DNA from: Candidatus Nomurabacteria bacterium
GTDB taxonomy: Bacteria; Patescibacteriota; Minisyncoccia; Phycocordibacterales; UBA2100
NCBI GenBank assembly: GCA_943359705.1
Contig: CALRIB010000001.1
Location: forward strand, 1-37,581
Reading direction: 5' to 3'
Length of the DNA stretch: 37,581 bases
Shown here: positions 1-6,381 of the stretch, in pieces
Layout: each line of letters starts with the position of its first letter
How positions within the stretch are numbered: the first letter of the stretch is position 1
Translations under genes and position numbers: made by a program
The notes under the pieces: generated by a model
The model's input: the letters and a program-made list of their open reading frames with translations, nothing else
The model's database searches: none
Told to the model about the DNA's origin: nothing

Positions 1-695
1 CGGAAGTGATGTTGCAGCAGACGCAGGTATCGCGAGTGAGGGAGAAGTATGCGGAGTTTCTCAACGCCTTTCCAAGCGTCCGAACATTGGCAAGGGCGCC
101 CCTCGGCAGTGTGCTCAAGATTTGGTCGGGCCTTGGGTATAACAGGCGAGGGAAATATTTGCGCGATGCGGCAAAAGTAATTGTTGAGAAGTATGGCGGT
201 AACTTCAGAAAGGCACTAGAACATCCGTTGCCCGGAGTCGGGCCATATACGAGAGCTGCCGTTCGAGCCTTTTCGTTCAATGAGCCCTGTGTATTAATCG
301 AAACAAATATTCGCGCCGTGTATATGCATCATTTCTATACTAGTGTTTTGCAAAAGACTAGCATAGCGGATAGTGAGATTTTTCCTTTAGCAGAAGCCGC
401 GGGAAGAGGGCAAGATCCGCGAACGTGGAACTGGGCGCTGATGGATTATGGCGCGTACCTCAAGCGTTCCGGTGTTCGGAACAATGTGCGGAGCGCACAT
501 TACACCAAGCAATCGAAGTTCGAAGGCAGTCTACGGCAAGTGCGGGGAGAAATTCTCCGCCGTTTGATGAAGGGGGAAAATGGGAAAAAAAGGGAAGACC
601 TGCCTGCCGGCAGGCAGGAATGGAAAAAGGCGCTCGCTTCGCTCGCGCGCGACGGGCTTATCGTAAAAGACGGGAACCACTGGAGGATTGCATAG
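1..695 (+). CDS. mutY: MutY-like A/G-specific adenine glycosylase, 5' end outside window
   Basis: Base-excision repair glycosylase expected to remove adenine mispaired with 8-oxoguanine. The frame is open from base 3, where a Glu codon precedes VMLQQTQV, the MutY N-terminal motif with the catalytic Glu, so the true start lies upstream. The helix-hairpin-helix LPGVGPYT is at 228-251. Two family hallmarks differ. The catalytic Asp of the 'D-G/T-N-V-x-R-V' motif is Glu here (codon 300-302, in IETNIRAV). The four C-terminal iron-sulfur cysteines are absent: after MDYGAYLKRSG there are none. No NUDIX-like 8-oxoG recognition domain follows; the last ~60 residues look like a small winged helix. A 20-base palindrome is inserted in frame near the C-terminus. 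It ends 2 bases before the convergent gene at 697. It could also be described as a generic HhH-GPD glycosylase. Confidence 0.85.
   Translation, partial: EVMLQQTQVSRVREKYAEFLNAFPSVRTLARAPLGSVLKIWSGLGYNRRGKYLRDAAKVIVEKYGGNFRKALEHPLPGVGPYTRAAVRAFSFNEPCVLIETNIRAVYMHHFYTSVLQKTSIADSEIFPLAEAAGRGQDPRTWNWALMDYGAYLKRSGVRNNVRSAHYTKQSKFEGSLRQVRGEILRRLMKGENGKKREDLPAGRQEWKKALASLARDGLIVKDGNHWRIA
599..618. repeat. 20-base perfect palindrome inside the mutY-like gene
   Basis: CCTGCCTGCCGGCAGGCAGG is its own reverse complement. It is read through in frame as LPAGRQ in the C-terminal region of the glycosylase. An imperfect relative lies at 15846-15865 in an intergenic position. It looks like a small dispersed palindromic element rather than native coding sequence. 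Confidence 0.75.
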
Positions 696-696
696 C

Positions 697-966
697 TTAC
701 GCCGCCCCTTTCAGTTTATCTGCCTTCGCTTTTTTCCGTAAGAAATACACTCGGGTAGTCCAGCCCGGAAATATGCTTGTGCCTACCATGAATTCCGAAA
801 GCGCCGTCGTGAAGGTCCAGCCGAAATTGCCGGATCCAAAAATATCTATGCCCTCTGATTTGCCGGCGAGCCACAGCGCACCTAATGTTATAGGACTTTC
901 AGCCACATTTGTCACCTGAAATATGCTCACAAAGTCGCCGACGATGGCGATGAAGTACATAATCAT
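697..966 (-). CDS. Small hypothetical membrane protein
   Basis: A predicted 89-residue protein of unknown function. It starts hydrophobic (MIMYFIAIVGDFVSIF), has a second moderately hydrophobic stretch (ITLGALWLAG), and ends in a basic tail (RKKAKADKLKG), consistent with one or two membrane passes and the tail on the cytoplasmic side. The ATG at 966 is chosen because a GAGG lies about 12 bases upstream; the frame extends further upstream but without a better start. Its stop lies 2 bases from that of the convergent mutY-like gene, a typical tail-to-tail packing. No family recognised; it could be a non-coding frame, hence the moderate confidence. Confidence 0.5.
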   Translation of the reverse strand: MIMYFIAIVGDFVSIFQVTNVAESPITLGALWLAGKSEGIDIFGSGNFGWTFTTALSEFMVGTSIFPGWTTRVYFLRKKAKADKLKGAA

Positions 967-1039
967 ATTTACATTGTACCTCTTGGCGGGGTTAGCTTGA
1001 AAGAAAAAGGGAAGTGGCGCATAGCGTAATATAGACAAA

Positions 1040-1064
1040 ACGGCAAGACTGACCGTCTTGCCGT
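1040..1064 (-). terminator. Hairpin terminator after the 74-residue orphan gene
   Basis: A perfect 10-base-pair stem (1040-1049 with 1055-1064) around the loop TGACC. On the minus strand it is followed by GTTTTG, a short U-rich tail, so it most likely ends the transcript of the gene at 1091-1315. Confidence 0.65.
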
Positions 1065-1090
1065 ATTAACGAACCGCTTCAACGGCCCGT

Positions 1091-1315
1091 TTACTTCTTT
1101 GCGCTCACCACCAGAACCGGTTGGGACAGTTCGACGTAACCGGCGTCGAGTTTTTTCGGCGCGACATGCGGTTCCTCCTTGGTCGATTTCTTATTGCGGA
1201 ATCTGCATTTCTTGACCGATTTGACGGGGTATTGCATTCCGGCGTCGTCTGCGACCAACACCTCCGTGTTGTCCGGAAGATGTGCGGTTGACCTTCTCAG
1301 ATTACCCAAATTCAT
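1091..1315 (-). CDS. Small hypothetical protein with its own promoter and Shine-Dalgarno
   Basis: A 74-residue soluble, basic protein of unknown function; no domain recognised. The pattern 'LPDNTEVLVADDAG' followed by a basic stretch and 'ELSQPVLVVS' suggests a small beta-rich fold. The start at 1315 is supported by GGAG 8 bases upstream; the SD lies in a small hairpin (CGGA, loop GAT, TCCG). A near-consensus promoter sits at 1359-1387, overlapping the end of the RNase J gene, and a hairpin terminator follows at 1040-1064. This makes it a complete single-gene unit, of the same style as the orphans at 5479, 10197, 20061 and 32280. Confidence 0.65.
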   Translation of the reverse strand: MNLGNLRRSTAHLPDNTEVLVADDAGMQYPVKSVKKCRFRNKKSTKEEPHVAPKKLDAGYVELSQPVLVVSAKK

Positions 1316-1358
1316 GGCGGAATCTCCGTTAGCGGCGGGGTTGCGTGTGCCGACTGCG

Positions 1359-1387
1359 ACTATAGTAATCCGTCAAAAGGTTGTCAA
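1359..1387 (-). promoter_or_regulatory. Sigma-70-type promoter for the 1091-1315 gene
   Basis: On the minus strand TTGACA (1382-1387) and TATAGT (1359-1364) are separated by exactly 17 bases. The predicted start of transcription leaves a leader of roughly 35-40 bases before the ATG at 1315. The -35 box overlaps the stop region of the RNase J gene. Confidence 0.8.
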
Positions 1388-3300
1388 ACACTCACGATAA
1401 CCGGGATGACGATCGGGCGTTTCATGGTGCGCTGGAGCAGGAAGCGGGAGACGGATTCGGCGAGGTCATCGCGGGCGGCGTCGAGGTCGGCGGCGCGGGG
1501 GTTGCGGAGTGATGTTTCTACACTTTTGCGGATGATGAGACGAGTTTGGTCCATCAGGTCTTTGTTGTCACGCAGATACACGAAACCGCGCGAGATGATG
1601 TCAGGAGATTTGTGTAATTTACCGGTGCGGCGGTCTACCGTAGCCACGACGACACAGAAGCCTTCCTGTCCGAGTGCTTTGCGGTCGCGCATCAGGACAT
1701 CGGAGAGTTCGCTCACGGTCTGCCCTTCCACAACGCGGAGTTCTGACGGCGCTTTAACGGAGAGCTTCACGATCTTCTCGCCGCCGTTCTGGATTTCGAT
1801 GATGGAGCCGTTGTCGGGGATGGAAATATTCTTTTGGTCGACGCCCATCTCAACGGCGAGGTCGGCGTGGACGCGAAGCATGTAATGGTAGCCGTGGACG
1901 GGGATGAAGAATTTGGGTTTGATTTGGCGGTGAATCCACGAGGCTTCTTCTCTGTTGCCGTGACCGGAGGCGTGCACGTCGCTCGCGTGGTAGGTGATGA
2001 TGTGCGCGCCCTGGCGCGAGAGGTTGTCTTTGAGTTTCTGCACAGCACGCTCGTTGCCCGGAATGACGGAGGAAGAGAGGACGATGGTGTCGCTCGGCTG
2101 CAGGCGGATATATTTGTGCGTTTTGTTGCCGATGCGGGCGAGTGAGGCGAATTCGTCGCCTTGCGCGCCGGTCGCGAGAATGATGATGCGCTCCGGCGGG
2201 TACTGGCCCATGTTCTCCACGGCGACGACGGTGTCGTCTTTGTATTTAATGAGGCCGATTTCACGCGCGATTTCGATGTTGGTGCGCATCGAGCGGCCGT
2301 CAATGACGATTTTCTTGCCGAATTGTTCGGCGAAGTGCACGACGCGGATGAGACGCTCGAGGTGAGAGGCGAACATGGCAACGATAAGGCGACCCTTTGT
2401 ATCGCGGATGATGGCTTCAAGTGTGCGGTACACCGTGGACTCCGGAATGGAGAAGCCCGGTTGCCAAACGTTGGTAGAGTCCATGAGTAGCGCCAAGACT
2501 TTGCGGTGTTTGAAGATGCCGAATTCCTGGTGTTCTTCTTCGGAAGGTTCGCCGCCTTCATGGTTGAGCTTGATGTCACCGGTGAAGACCACATCGCCCT
2601 GCGGCGTTTCGATGATGATACCCATTGAGTCGGGCACGGTGTGTGTGACGCCGAAGAAGCGAATGGTCGTCGCGCCGAGTTTCAAGACTTCGCTCTTCTC
2701 GACTTCGCGGATGTTGGTCGGCGGCAGGTGGGTAAACTCTTCCTGGCGCTTTTTAATCATCATGCCCGTGAGTTTGCGGGTATAGATGGTGGGGTTCCCG
2801 ATGCGGTCGATGATGTACGGAATGCCGCCGATGTGGTCGAGGTGGCCGTGCGAAATGAGGAGTCCGCGGATTTTGTCGCGGCGCTCTTCGAGATAGCTCG
2901 TGTTGGGCAGAATGTAGTCGATGCCGGGCGTCTCGTCTTCGCGGAATTGGAATCCGCAGTCGAGGATGAAAATGTCGTTACCGACTTCGACGGCGGTCAT
3001 GTTGCGGCCGATTTCTTCGACGCCGCCGAGCGGGATGATGCGTACGCTGTCAGATGCGAGCGGGGGGACGACGACGACGGGTCGGCGCTCCGAGGGAGCC
3101 TGGTGCTCTACGCGGCTGCGTCCGCGACGCGGCGGGTGAGAGGGTCGGCCACCGCGCCCGAAGGATCGGCGTCCGCCTCCGCCTCCGCGTTGCGGCATCG
3201 GGCGACCACCCGGTCGATTGTGCTGCGGCGGGCGCGGCTGACCCGGCGTGTGTCCGGGAGTTCCGGAAGGTTGAGGATTGGGCTGTGAAGTATTGTCCAT
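1384..3300 (-). CDS. rnj: Ribonuclease J
   Basis: Metallo-beta-lactamase/beta-CASP ribonuclease, expected to act as a cytoplasmic endo- and 5'-3' exoribonuclease in mRNA decay and RNA maturation. The zinc motif HGHLDH is at residues 151-156. Further ligand motifs visible are GVTHTVPDS, TGDIKL, ASDVHASGHG and PVHGYHYM, in family order, and the C-terminal RNase J domain follows. At 638 residues it is about 80 longer than usual, because residues 1-80 are a low-complexity Pro/Gly/Arg tail with RGG-like repeats, a likely disordered RNA-binding extension. It starts 13 bases after the stop of the substrate-binding protein gene and looks like the last gene of a secG-led cluster. Confidence 0.95.
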   Translation of the reverse strand: MDNTSQPNPQPSGTPGHTPGQPRPPQHNRPGGRPMPQRGGGGGRRSFGRGGRPSHPPRRGRSRVEHQAPSERRPVVVVPPLASDSVRIIPLGGVEEIGRNMTAVEVGNDIFILDCGFQFREDETPGIDYILPNTSYLEERRDKIRGLLISHGHLDHIGGIPYIIDRIGNPTIYTRKLTGMMIKKRQEEFTHLPPTNIREVEKSEVLKLGATTIRFFGVTHTVPDSMGIIIETPQGDVVFTGDIKLNHEGGEPSEEEHQEFGIFKHRKVLALLMDSTNVWQPGFSIPESTVYRTLEAIIRDTKGRLIVAMFASHLERLIRVVHFAEQFGKKIVIDGRSMRTNIEIAREIGLIKYKDDTVVAVENMGQYPPERIIILATGAQGDEFASLARIGNKTHKYIRLQPSDTIVLSSSVIPGNERAVQKLKDNLSRQGAHIITYHASDVHASGHGNREEASWIHRQIKPKFFIPVHGYHYMLRVHADLAVEMGVDQKNISIPDNGSIIEIQNGGEKIVKLSVKAPSELRVVEGQTVSELSDVLMRDRKALGQEGFCVVVATVDRRTGKLHKSPDIISRGFVYLRDNKDLMDQTRLIIRKSVETSLRNPRAADLDAARDDLAESVSRFLLQRTMKRPIVIPVIVSV

Positions 3301-3313
3301 ACTAGATTGTTAA

Positions 3314-5089
3314 TTAATTAGTTTTGTCGCTGAATATATTCCACACACGCTCGGTCTCGGTGTACCACTGGTACACGTTCGCAAAGCGTTCAGCGGGTGA
3401 TGTGAGCGCGCCGAGTGCAGCGCCATGCAGTTTTGGCGGTACCACATAGAGGAAGTCGGGCGCATACAGGAAAACAGCCGGCGCGTCTTTTTGCACGAGC
3501 GATGCGAATTGCGTGTAGAGTTTTTCGCGCTCTTTGCCGTCGGTCGTTGCGCGCGCGTCGGAAAGCAGAGCGTCCACTTTGACATTGGCATACAGCGCGA
3601 GATTGAGACCGGGGTCGTTGCGCTGACTCGAGTGCCAGAAGGCGAACAGATCAAGCGTGCGCCCCACTACTTCTCCGAAGAGCACCGCGTCGTACGCGCG
3701 CGGCCGGATAATAGTCGAGTTTAGCTCCGACAGCGAGTACACATGAACGTCGACCGGGATGCCTGCCGCTCGCCACGAGGCGGCGAGTATTTCGGCTGTG
3801 TGCGAGAGCTCCGGTTCGTCCGCGGTCGCAAGCGTGAAGGAGAGCGTGTTCTTGCCCTTTTTCCACGCGCCGGCCGCATCGTCAAATTTCCATCCGCCGC
3901 GCAAGAGGATGGTCCGCGCCGTCTCCGCATTCGGTGTCGAAGAGGCGAACGTCGAATGTTTTTCGAGAGGCGCAGGAACTGCAGCGACGTTCGCGCCCAA
4001 AAGCCCGGGCGGGATAGGACCCTCGAGCGTCGCCCCGTAGCCTCGAAGCACTTCGTTGACGAGCGCTTGTTTGTCGACTGCAGCGTTCAATGCGTCGCGG
4101 GCCGAAGCATCGGCAAGTGCCGTGTTCTTGTTCTGATTGAAAAAGATACCGAATGTGCGCGGCAAAACCGTGCGCACGATAGAAGTGTCGGCCTTTAGCT
4201 CGGAGACCTCGGACGGTGTGATGCCGGCGAAACTGTCGATGTAGCCGGAATTGTACGCGGCGACAAGCCCCTCCTCATTGGGGTAAAACAAGAAGGAGAT
4301 CTTTTTCAGGTAGGGTTCGCCGAGCGTAAATTGTTTGAACGATGCAAGCGTGTAGCGAGTCGCCGAACCCGTGGCGTCGGTGGCCAAACCCGCGATGCGG
4401 TACGGACCGCTGCCGACCGGGTGCGTGTTGAGCGGACTGAACGGGAATTCTTCGGCGGAAATGTTTTGCCAGAGATGCTGCGGCAGGATACCGAGTGTTG
4501 TGTTCTCCAAGAAGGGTGCGTACGGATGCGGGAGCTTAAAGACGACGGTTTGCTTGTCGGGGGCAGAAACAGCTACACCTTCCCAGTCGGCGCGGTGCTG
4601 ACTTTTGATGTCGGGGTTCTGGGCTTTTTGCACGGTGAAGACGACATCCGCGGATGTGACGGCCGAGCCGTCGTGGAAGGTCGCGTTGGCGCGGAGCGTA
4701 AAGGTGTAAGTCGTGCCGTCCTCCGAGATGTCATACGATTCCGCGAGGTCGGGGATGAGCGAGCCGTCGGGAAGCGCGCGCATCAATCCGGAATAGACCA
4801 GCGCCGAGAGGTCGGCATCGGGTTCGGAGAGTGTGAGCAGGGGGTTGATGAAACGTGCCGGGCCGACGACGCCTTCGGTGAGAGAGCCGCCGACCGCGGG
4901 GACGTCGACCGAAACAGCCGCGTTGGCGCCTGCCAGTAATATAAAGGTGCTACCCGCGAGTAGCGCCGTCAATATATAGAGCACCAGCCGCTCGCCGGGT
5001 GAGAAGCGGTGCAGCTTGCCTTCAAGCCCGGAGAATTTCGGGAGCGGACGGTGTCGTGTCAATTTTTCAGTATATGAATCGAGATCCAT
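3314..5089 (-). CDS. Peptide-type ABC transporter substrate-binding protein (SBP_bac_5 family)
   Basis: A 591-residue extracytoplasmic solute-binding protein of the OppA/DppA type. A single hydrophobic segment at about residues 35-59 follows a basic N-terminus; there is no lipobox Cys, so it is probably anchored by an uncleaved helix. Family features in order: 'GGSLTEGVVGPARFINPLL', 'DADLSALVYSGLM', 'PDLAESYDISEDGTTYTFTL', 'FHDGSAVTSADVVFT' and 'HPVGSGPYRI'. The ligand is probably a peptide, but no permease or ATPase gene is beside it, so transport partners must be elsewhere or it has another role. It lies between secG and RNase J on the same strand, with gaps of 48 and 13 bases. A short GCGCG/CGCGC hairpin directly precedes its ATG. 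Confidence 0.88.
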   Translation of the reverse strand: MDLDSYTEKLTRHRPLPKFSGLEGKLHRFSPGERLVLYILTALLAGSTFILLAGANAAVSVDVPAVGGSLTEGVVGPARFINPLLTLSEPDADLSALVYSGLMRALPDGSLIPDLAESYDISEDGTTYTFTLRANATFHDGSAVTSADVVFTVQKAQNPDIKSQHRADWEGVAVSAPDKQTVVFKLPHPYAPFLENTTLGILPQHLWQNISAEEFPFSPLNTHPVGSGPYRIAGLATDATGSATRYTLASFKQFTLGEPYLKKISFLFYPNEEGLVAAYNSGYIDSFAGITPSEVSELKADTSIVRTVLPRTFGIFFNQNKNTALADASARDALNAAVDKQALVNEVLRGYGATLEGPIPPGLLGANVAAVPAPLEKHSTFASSTPNAETARTILLRGGWKFDDAAGAWKKGKNTLSFTLATADEPELSHTAEILAASWRAAGIPVDVHVYSLSELNSTIIRPRAYDAVLFGEVVGRTLDLFAFWHSSQRNDPGLNLALYANVKVDALLSDARATTDGKEREKLYTQFASLVQKDAPAVFLYAPDFLYVVPPKLHGAALGALTSPAERFANVYQWYTETERVWNIFSDKTN

Positions 5090-5137
5090 GGCGCGTTAGT
5101 ACGCGCTCGGCGCAGCCGCGGAGGCGGGCGCAAGCGG

Positions 5138-5389
5138 TTAGCTAATTAATAGATTAATGAGTGCCGAGAGGGCAAAAAGAATACCAAGAGTAATAGTGGC
5201 ATAGAAGAGTGTTTTCTCCAAGCCGCGGCGGGTGTGGAAACCCGACGAAAAGTTGTCAGCGCCGAACGCTCCGCCGAGCGCAGCCCCGGTGCGCTGCAAA
5301 AGCACGCACACAATGAGCAGCACGGAGAGTGCTATCTGCACGTACGGCAACACTGACTGGAGGAAACCCATCGCCGAAAAGCCTACCAT
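5138..5389 (-). CDS. secG: Protein translocase subunit SecG
   Basis: An 83-residue component of the SecYEG channel in the cytoplasmic membrane. Two hydrophobic helices (about residues 13-31 and 60-81) flank the conserved loop LLQRTGAALGGAFGADNF followed by HTRRGLEKTLF, which is diagnostic for SecG. The start at 5389 is the longest ATG; a second ATG six codons in (MGFLQ) is possible because no strong SD is visible for either. It heads the minus-strand cluster with the substrate-binding protein and RNase J. Two hairpins lie just upstream at 5409-5464. Confidence 0.9.
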   Translation of the reverse strand: MVGFSAMGFLQSVLPYVQIALSVLLIVCVLLQRTGAALGGAFGADNFSSGFHTRRGLEKTLFYATITLGILFALSALINLLIS

Positions 5390-5408
5390 GAGCCTTTTTA
5401 AAACACAA

Positions 5409-5464
5409 ATGCCACGAAATCATTCGTGGCATCTTCATGCGGCGGCCCCAGATTGGGCCGCCGC
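5409..5464 (-). terminator. Two tandem hairpins between the 5479 gene and secG
   Basis: Minus-strand order: stem 5455-5464/5439-5448 (10 base pairs, GC-only, 6-base loop), then stem 5423-5432/5409-5418 (10 base pairs, 4-base loop) followed by TTTGTGTTTT. They probably terminate the transcript of the orphan gene at 5479-5877. Because secG starts only about 20 bases later, an attenuator role cannot be excluded. Confidence 0.6.
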
Positions 5465-5478
5465 TCGATATGGCGTAG

Positions 5479-5877
5479 TTATTCCAACTTACGCGTTAGA
5501 ACAGTATGCCCGCCGAGTTTCTCGATCTTGACTCCTTTACCCTCAAGCTCTTGCCGCTCATGAGGTTCAAGATTGTTGATCCAACGGCCACGGCGATAGG
5601 GAAACGCCCTCGCGTAGTTCCGCTCGATTGGGAGTTGGAATCCCAAGGGTGCACCACCGATTCGCGCAGAGCGAATTACGCTGAAACCGTCCCATGGTTT
5701 CAGAAATATCGCCATGCGCACTTCGCGACGAAGGACTTCCTCCACTTCGAGGAGTCGAGCGATTGGCAGTTTGACAACGGTTCCAAAGCGGATGCATGCC
5801 GATATGTATCCGCACGAGAGCCACAACGTTGCGACAGCCACAAACCATAGCCACAAGGGGAAATCGGGTATTGTCAT
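5479..5877 (-). CDS. Hypothetical membrane-anchored protein (orphan)
   Basis: A 132-residue protein of unknown function. A single N-terminal transmembrane helix (about residues 7-28, rich in Trp and Leu) is followed by a basic soluble domain with 'RREVRMAIFLKPWDGFSVIRSARIGG' split by charged residues. The ATG at 5877 is preferred over one five codons upstream because GGAGGG lies 7 bases before it. A promoter is visible at 5915-5942 and tandem hairpins follow the stop, so it forms a single-gene unit. No homologue recognised. Confidence 0.6.
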   Translation of the reverse strand: MTIPDFPLWLWFVAVATLWLSCGYISACIRFGTVVKLPIARLLEVEEVLRREVRMAIFLKPWDGFSVIRSARIGGAPLGFQLPIERNYARAFPYRRGRWINNLEPHERQELEGKGVKIEKLGGHTVLTRKLE

Positions 5878-5914
5878 CAGAGAACCCTCCATGCGGAAAA
5901 TCCCGCTAGTCGGT

Positions 5915-5942
5915 ATTATGTAACTTTTCTATAATAAATCAA
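5915..5942 (-). promoter_or_regulatory. Promoter for the 5479-5877 gene
   Basis: Minus strand: TTGATT (5937-5942), 16-base spacer, CATAAT (5915-5920). It is back to back with the presumed groES promoter. Confidence 0.5.
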
Positions 5943-5943
5943 G

Positions 5944-5973
5944 TTGACCAAAAAGGCCGTTTTCATTTACATT
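5944..5973 (+). promoter_or_regulatory. Candidate groES-groEL promoter
   Basis: TTGACC (5944-5949) and TACATT (5968-5973) with an 18-base spacer, leaving a leader of about 50 bases. The leader holds a small hairpin (GCAGC, loop GTAT, GCTGC). No CIRCE element (the HrcA inverted repeat) is present and there is no clear Shine-Dalgarno before the groES ATG. Confidence 0.45.
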
Positions 5974-6029
5974 ATCTCCGTCGCAGCGTATGCTGCACAT
6001 CTCATTTAGCAGCTCTCAGTCATTTTGAT

Positions 6030-6353
6030 ATGAAAAAAGATCCAGAAGCCAAGATAAACATCCACCCGCTTGCCGACCGCGTACTCATTAAGCGCGTTGA
6101 CGCAAACGAAACGAAATCGCCCTCCGGCATCATCATCCCCGACACCGCCACCAAGGAAAAGTCGAAGATTGGTCTCATTATCGCCGCCGGCCCGGGCCGT
6201 TTCGGCGAAGAAGGCGACCTCATCCCGACGAGTGTGAAAGCCGGTCAGAAAGTTTACTTCAACGCCGGCTGGGACAATGAGGTCAAGCTCGACAAGAGTG
6301 ACGACGAATACTTCCTCGTTCGCGAATCCGACATCCTCGGCATCATCAAATAG
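6030..6353 (+). CDS. groES: Co-chaperonin GroES
   Basis: A 107-residue lid subunit of the cytoplasmic GroEL-GroES folding chamber. Family motifs visible: 'IHPLADRVLIKRVDANETKSPSGIIIPDTA', here split by substitutions, the mobile loop region, and the C-terminal 'DEYFLVRESDILGII'. It is about 10 residues longer than the E. coli protein, from an N-terminal MKKDPEAKIN extension and an insertion before VYFNAGWD. The ATG at 6030 has no SD. groEL follows after 28 bases. Confidence 0.95.
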   Translation: MKKDPEAKINIHPLADRVLIKRVDANETKSPSGIIIPDTATKEKSKIGLIIAAGPGRFGEEGDLIPTSVKAGQKVYFNAGWDNEVKLDKSDDEYFLVRESDILGIIK

Positions 6354-6372
6354 TCATTAGTCATAAGTCATC
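6352..6372 (+). repeat. Three tandem 7-base repeats between groES and groEL
   Basis: AGTCATT, AGTCATA and AGTCATC follow one another directly, starting inside the groES stop codon. They occupy the place where a Shine-Dalgarno for groEL would be expected; none is seen. Confidence 0.6.
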
Positions 6373-6381
6373 AGAAAAAAC

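Noticed and set aside
425..919. 164-codon frame overlapping the mutY 3' end
   Set aside because: Out of frame with mutY and antisense to the 697-966 gene; no recognisable protein. It is not evidence of a mutY frameshift, as the mutY frame is continuous to 695.
1767..2594. 275-codon frame within RNase J in another frame
   Set aside because: Low-complexity Ser/Arg/Thr composition typical of a frame-shifted shadow; RNase J motifs lie in the other frame.
5944..6029. CIRCE operator upstream of groES
   Set aside because: The TTAGCACTC-N9-GAGTGCTAA pattern is not present; only a short GCAGC/GCTGC hairpin is seen.
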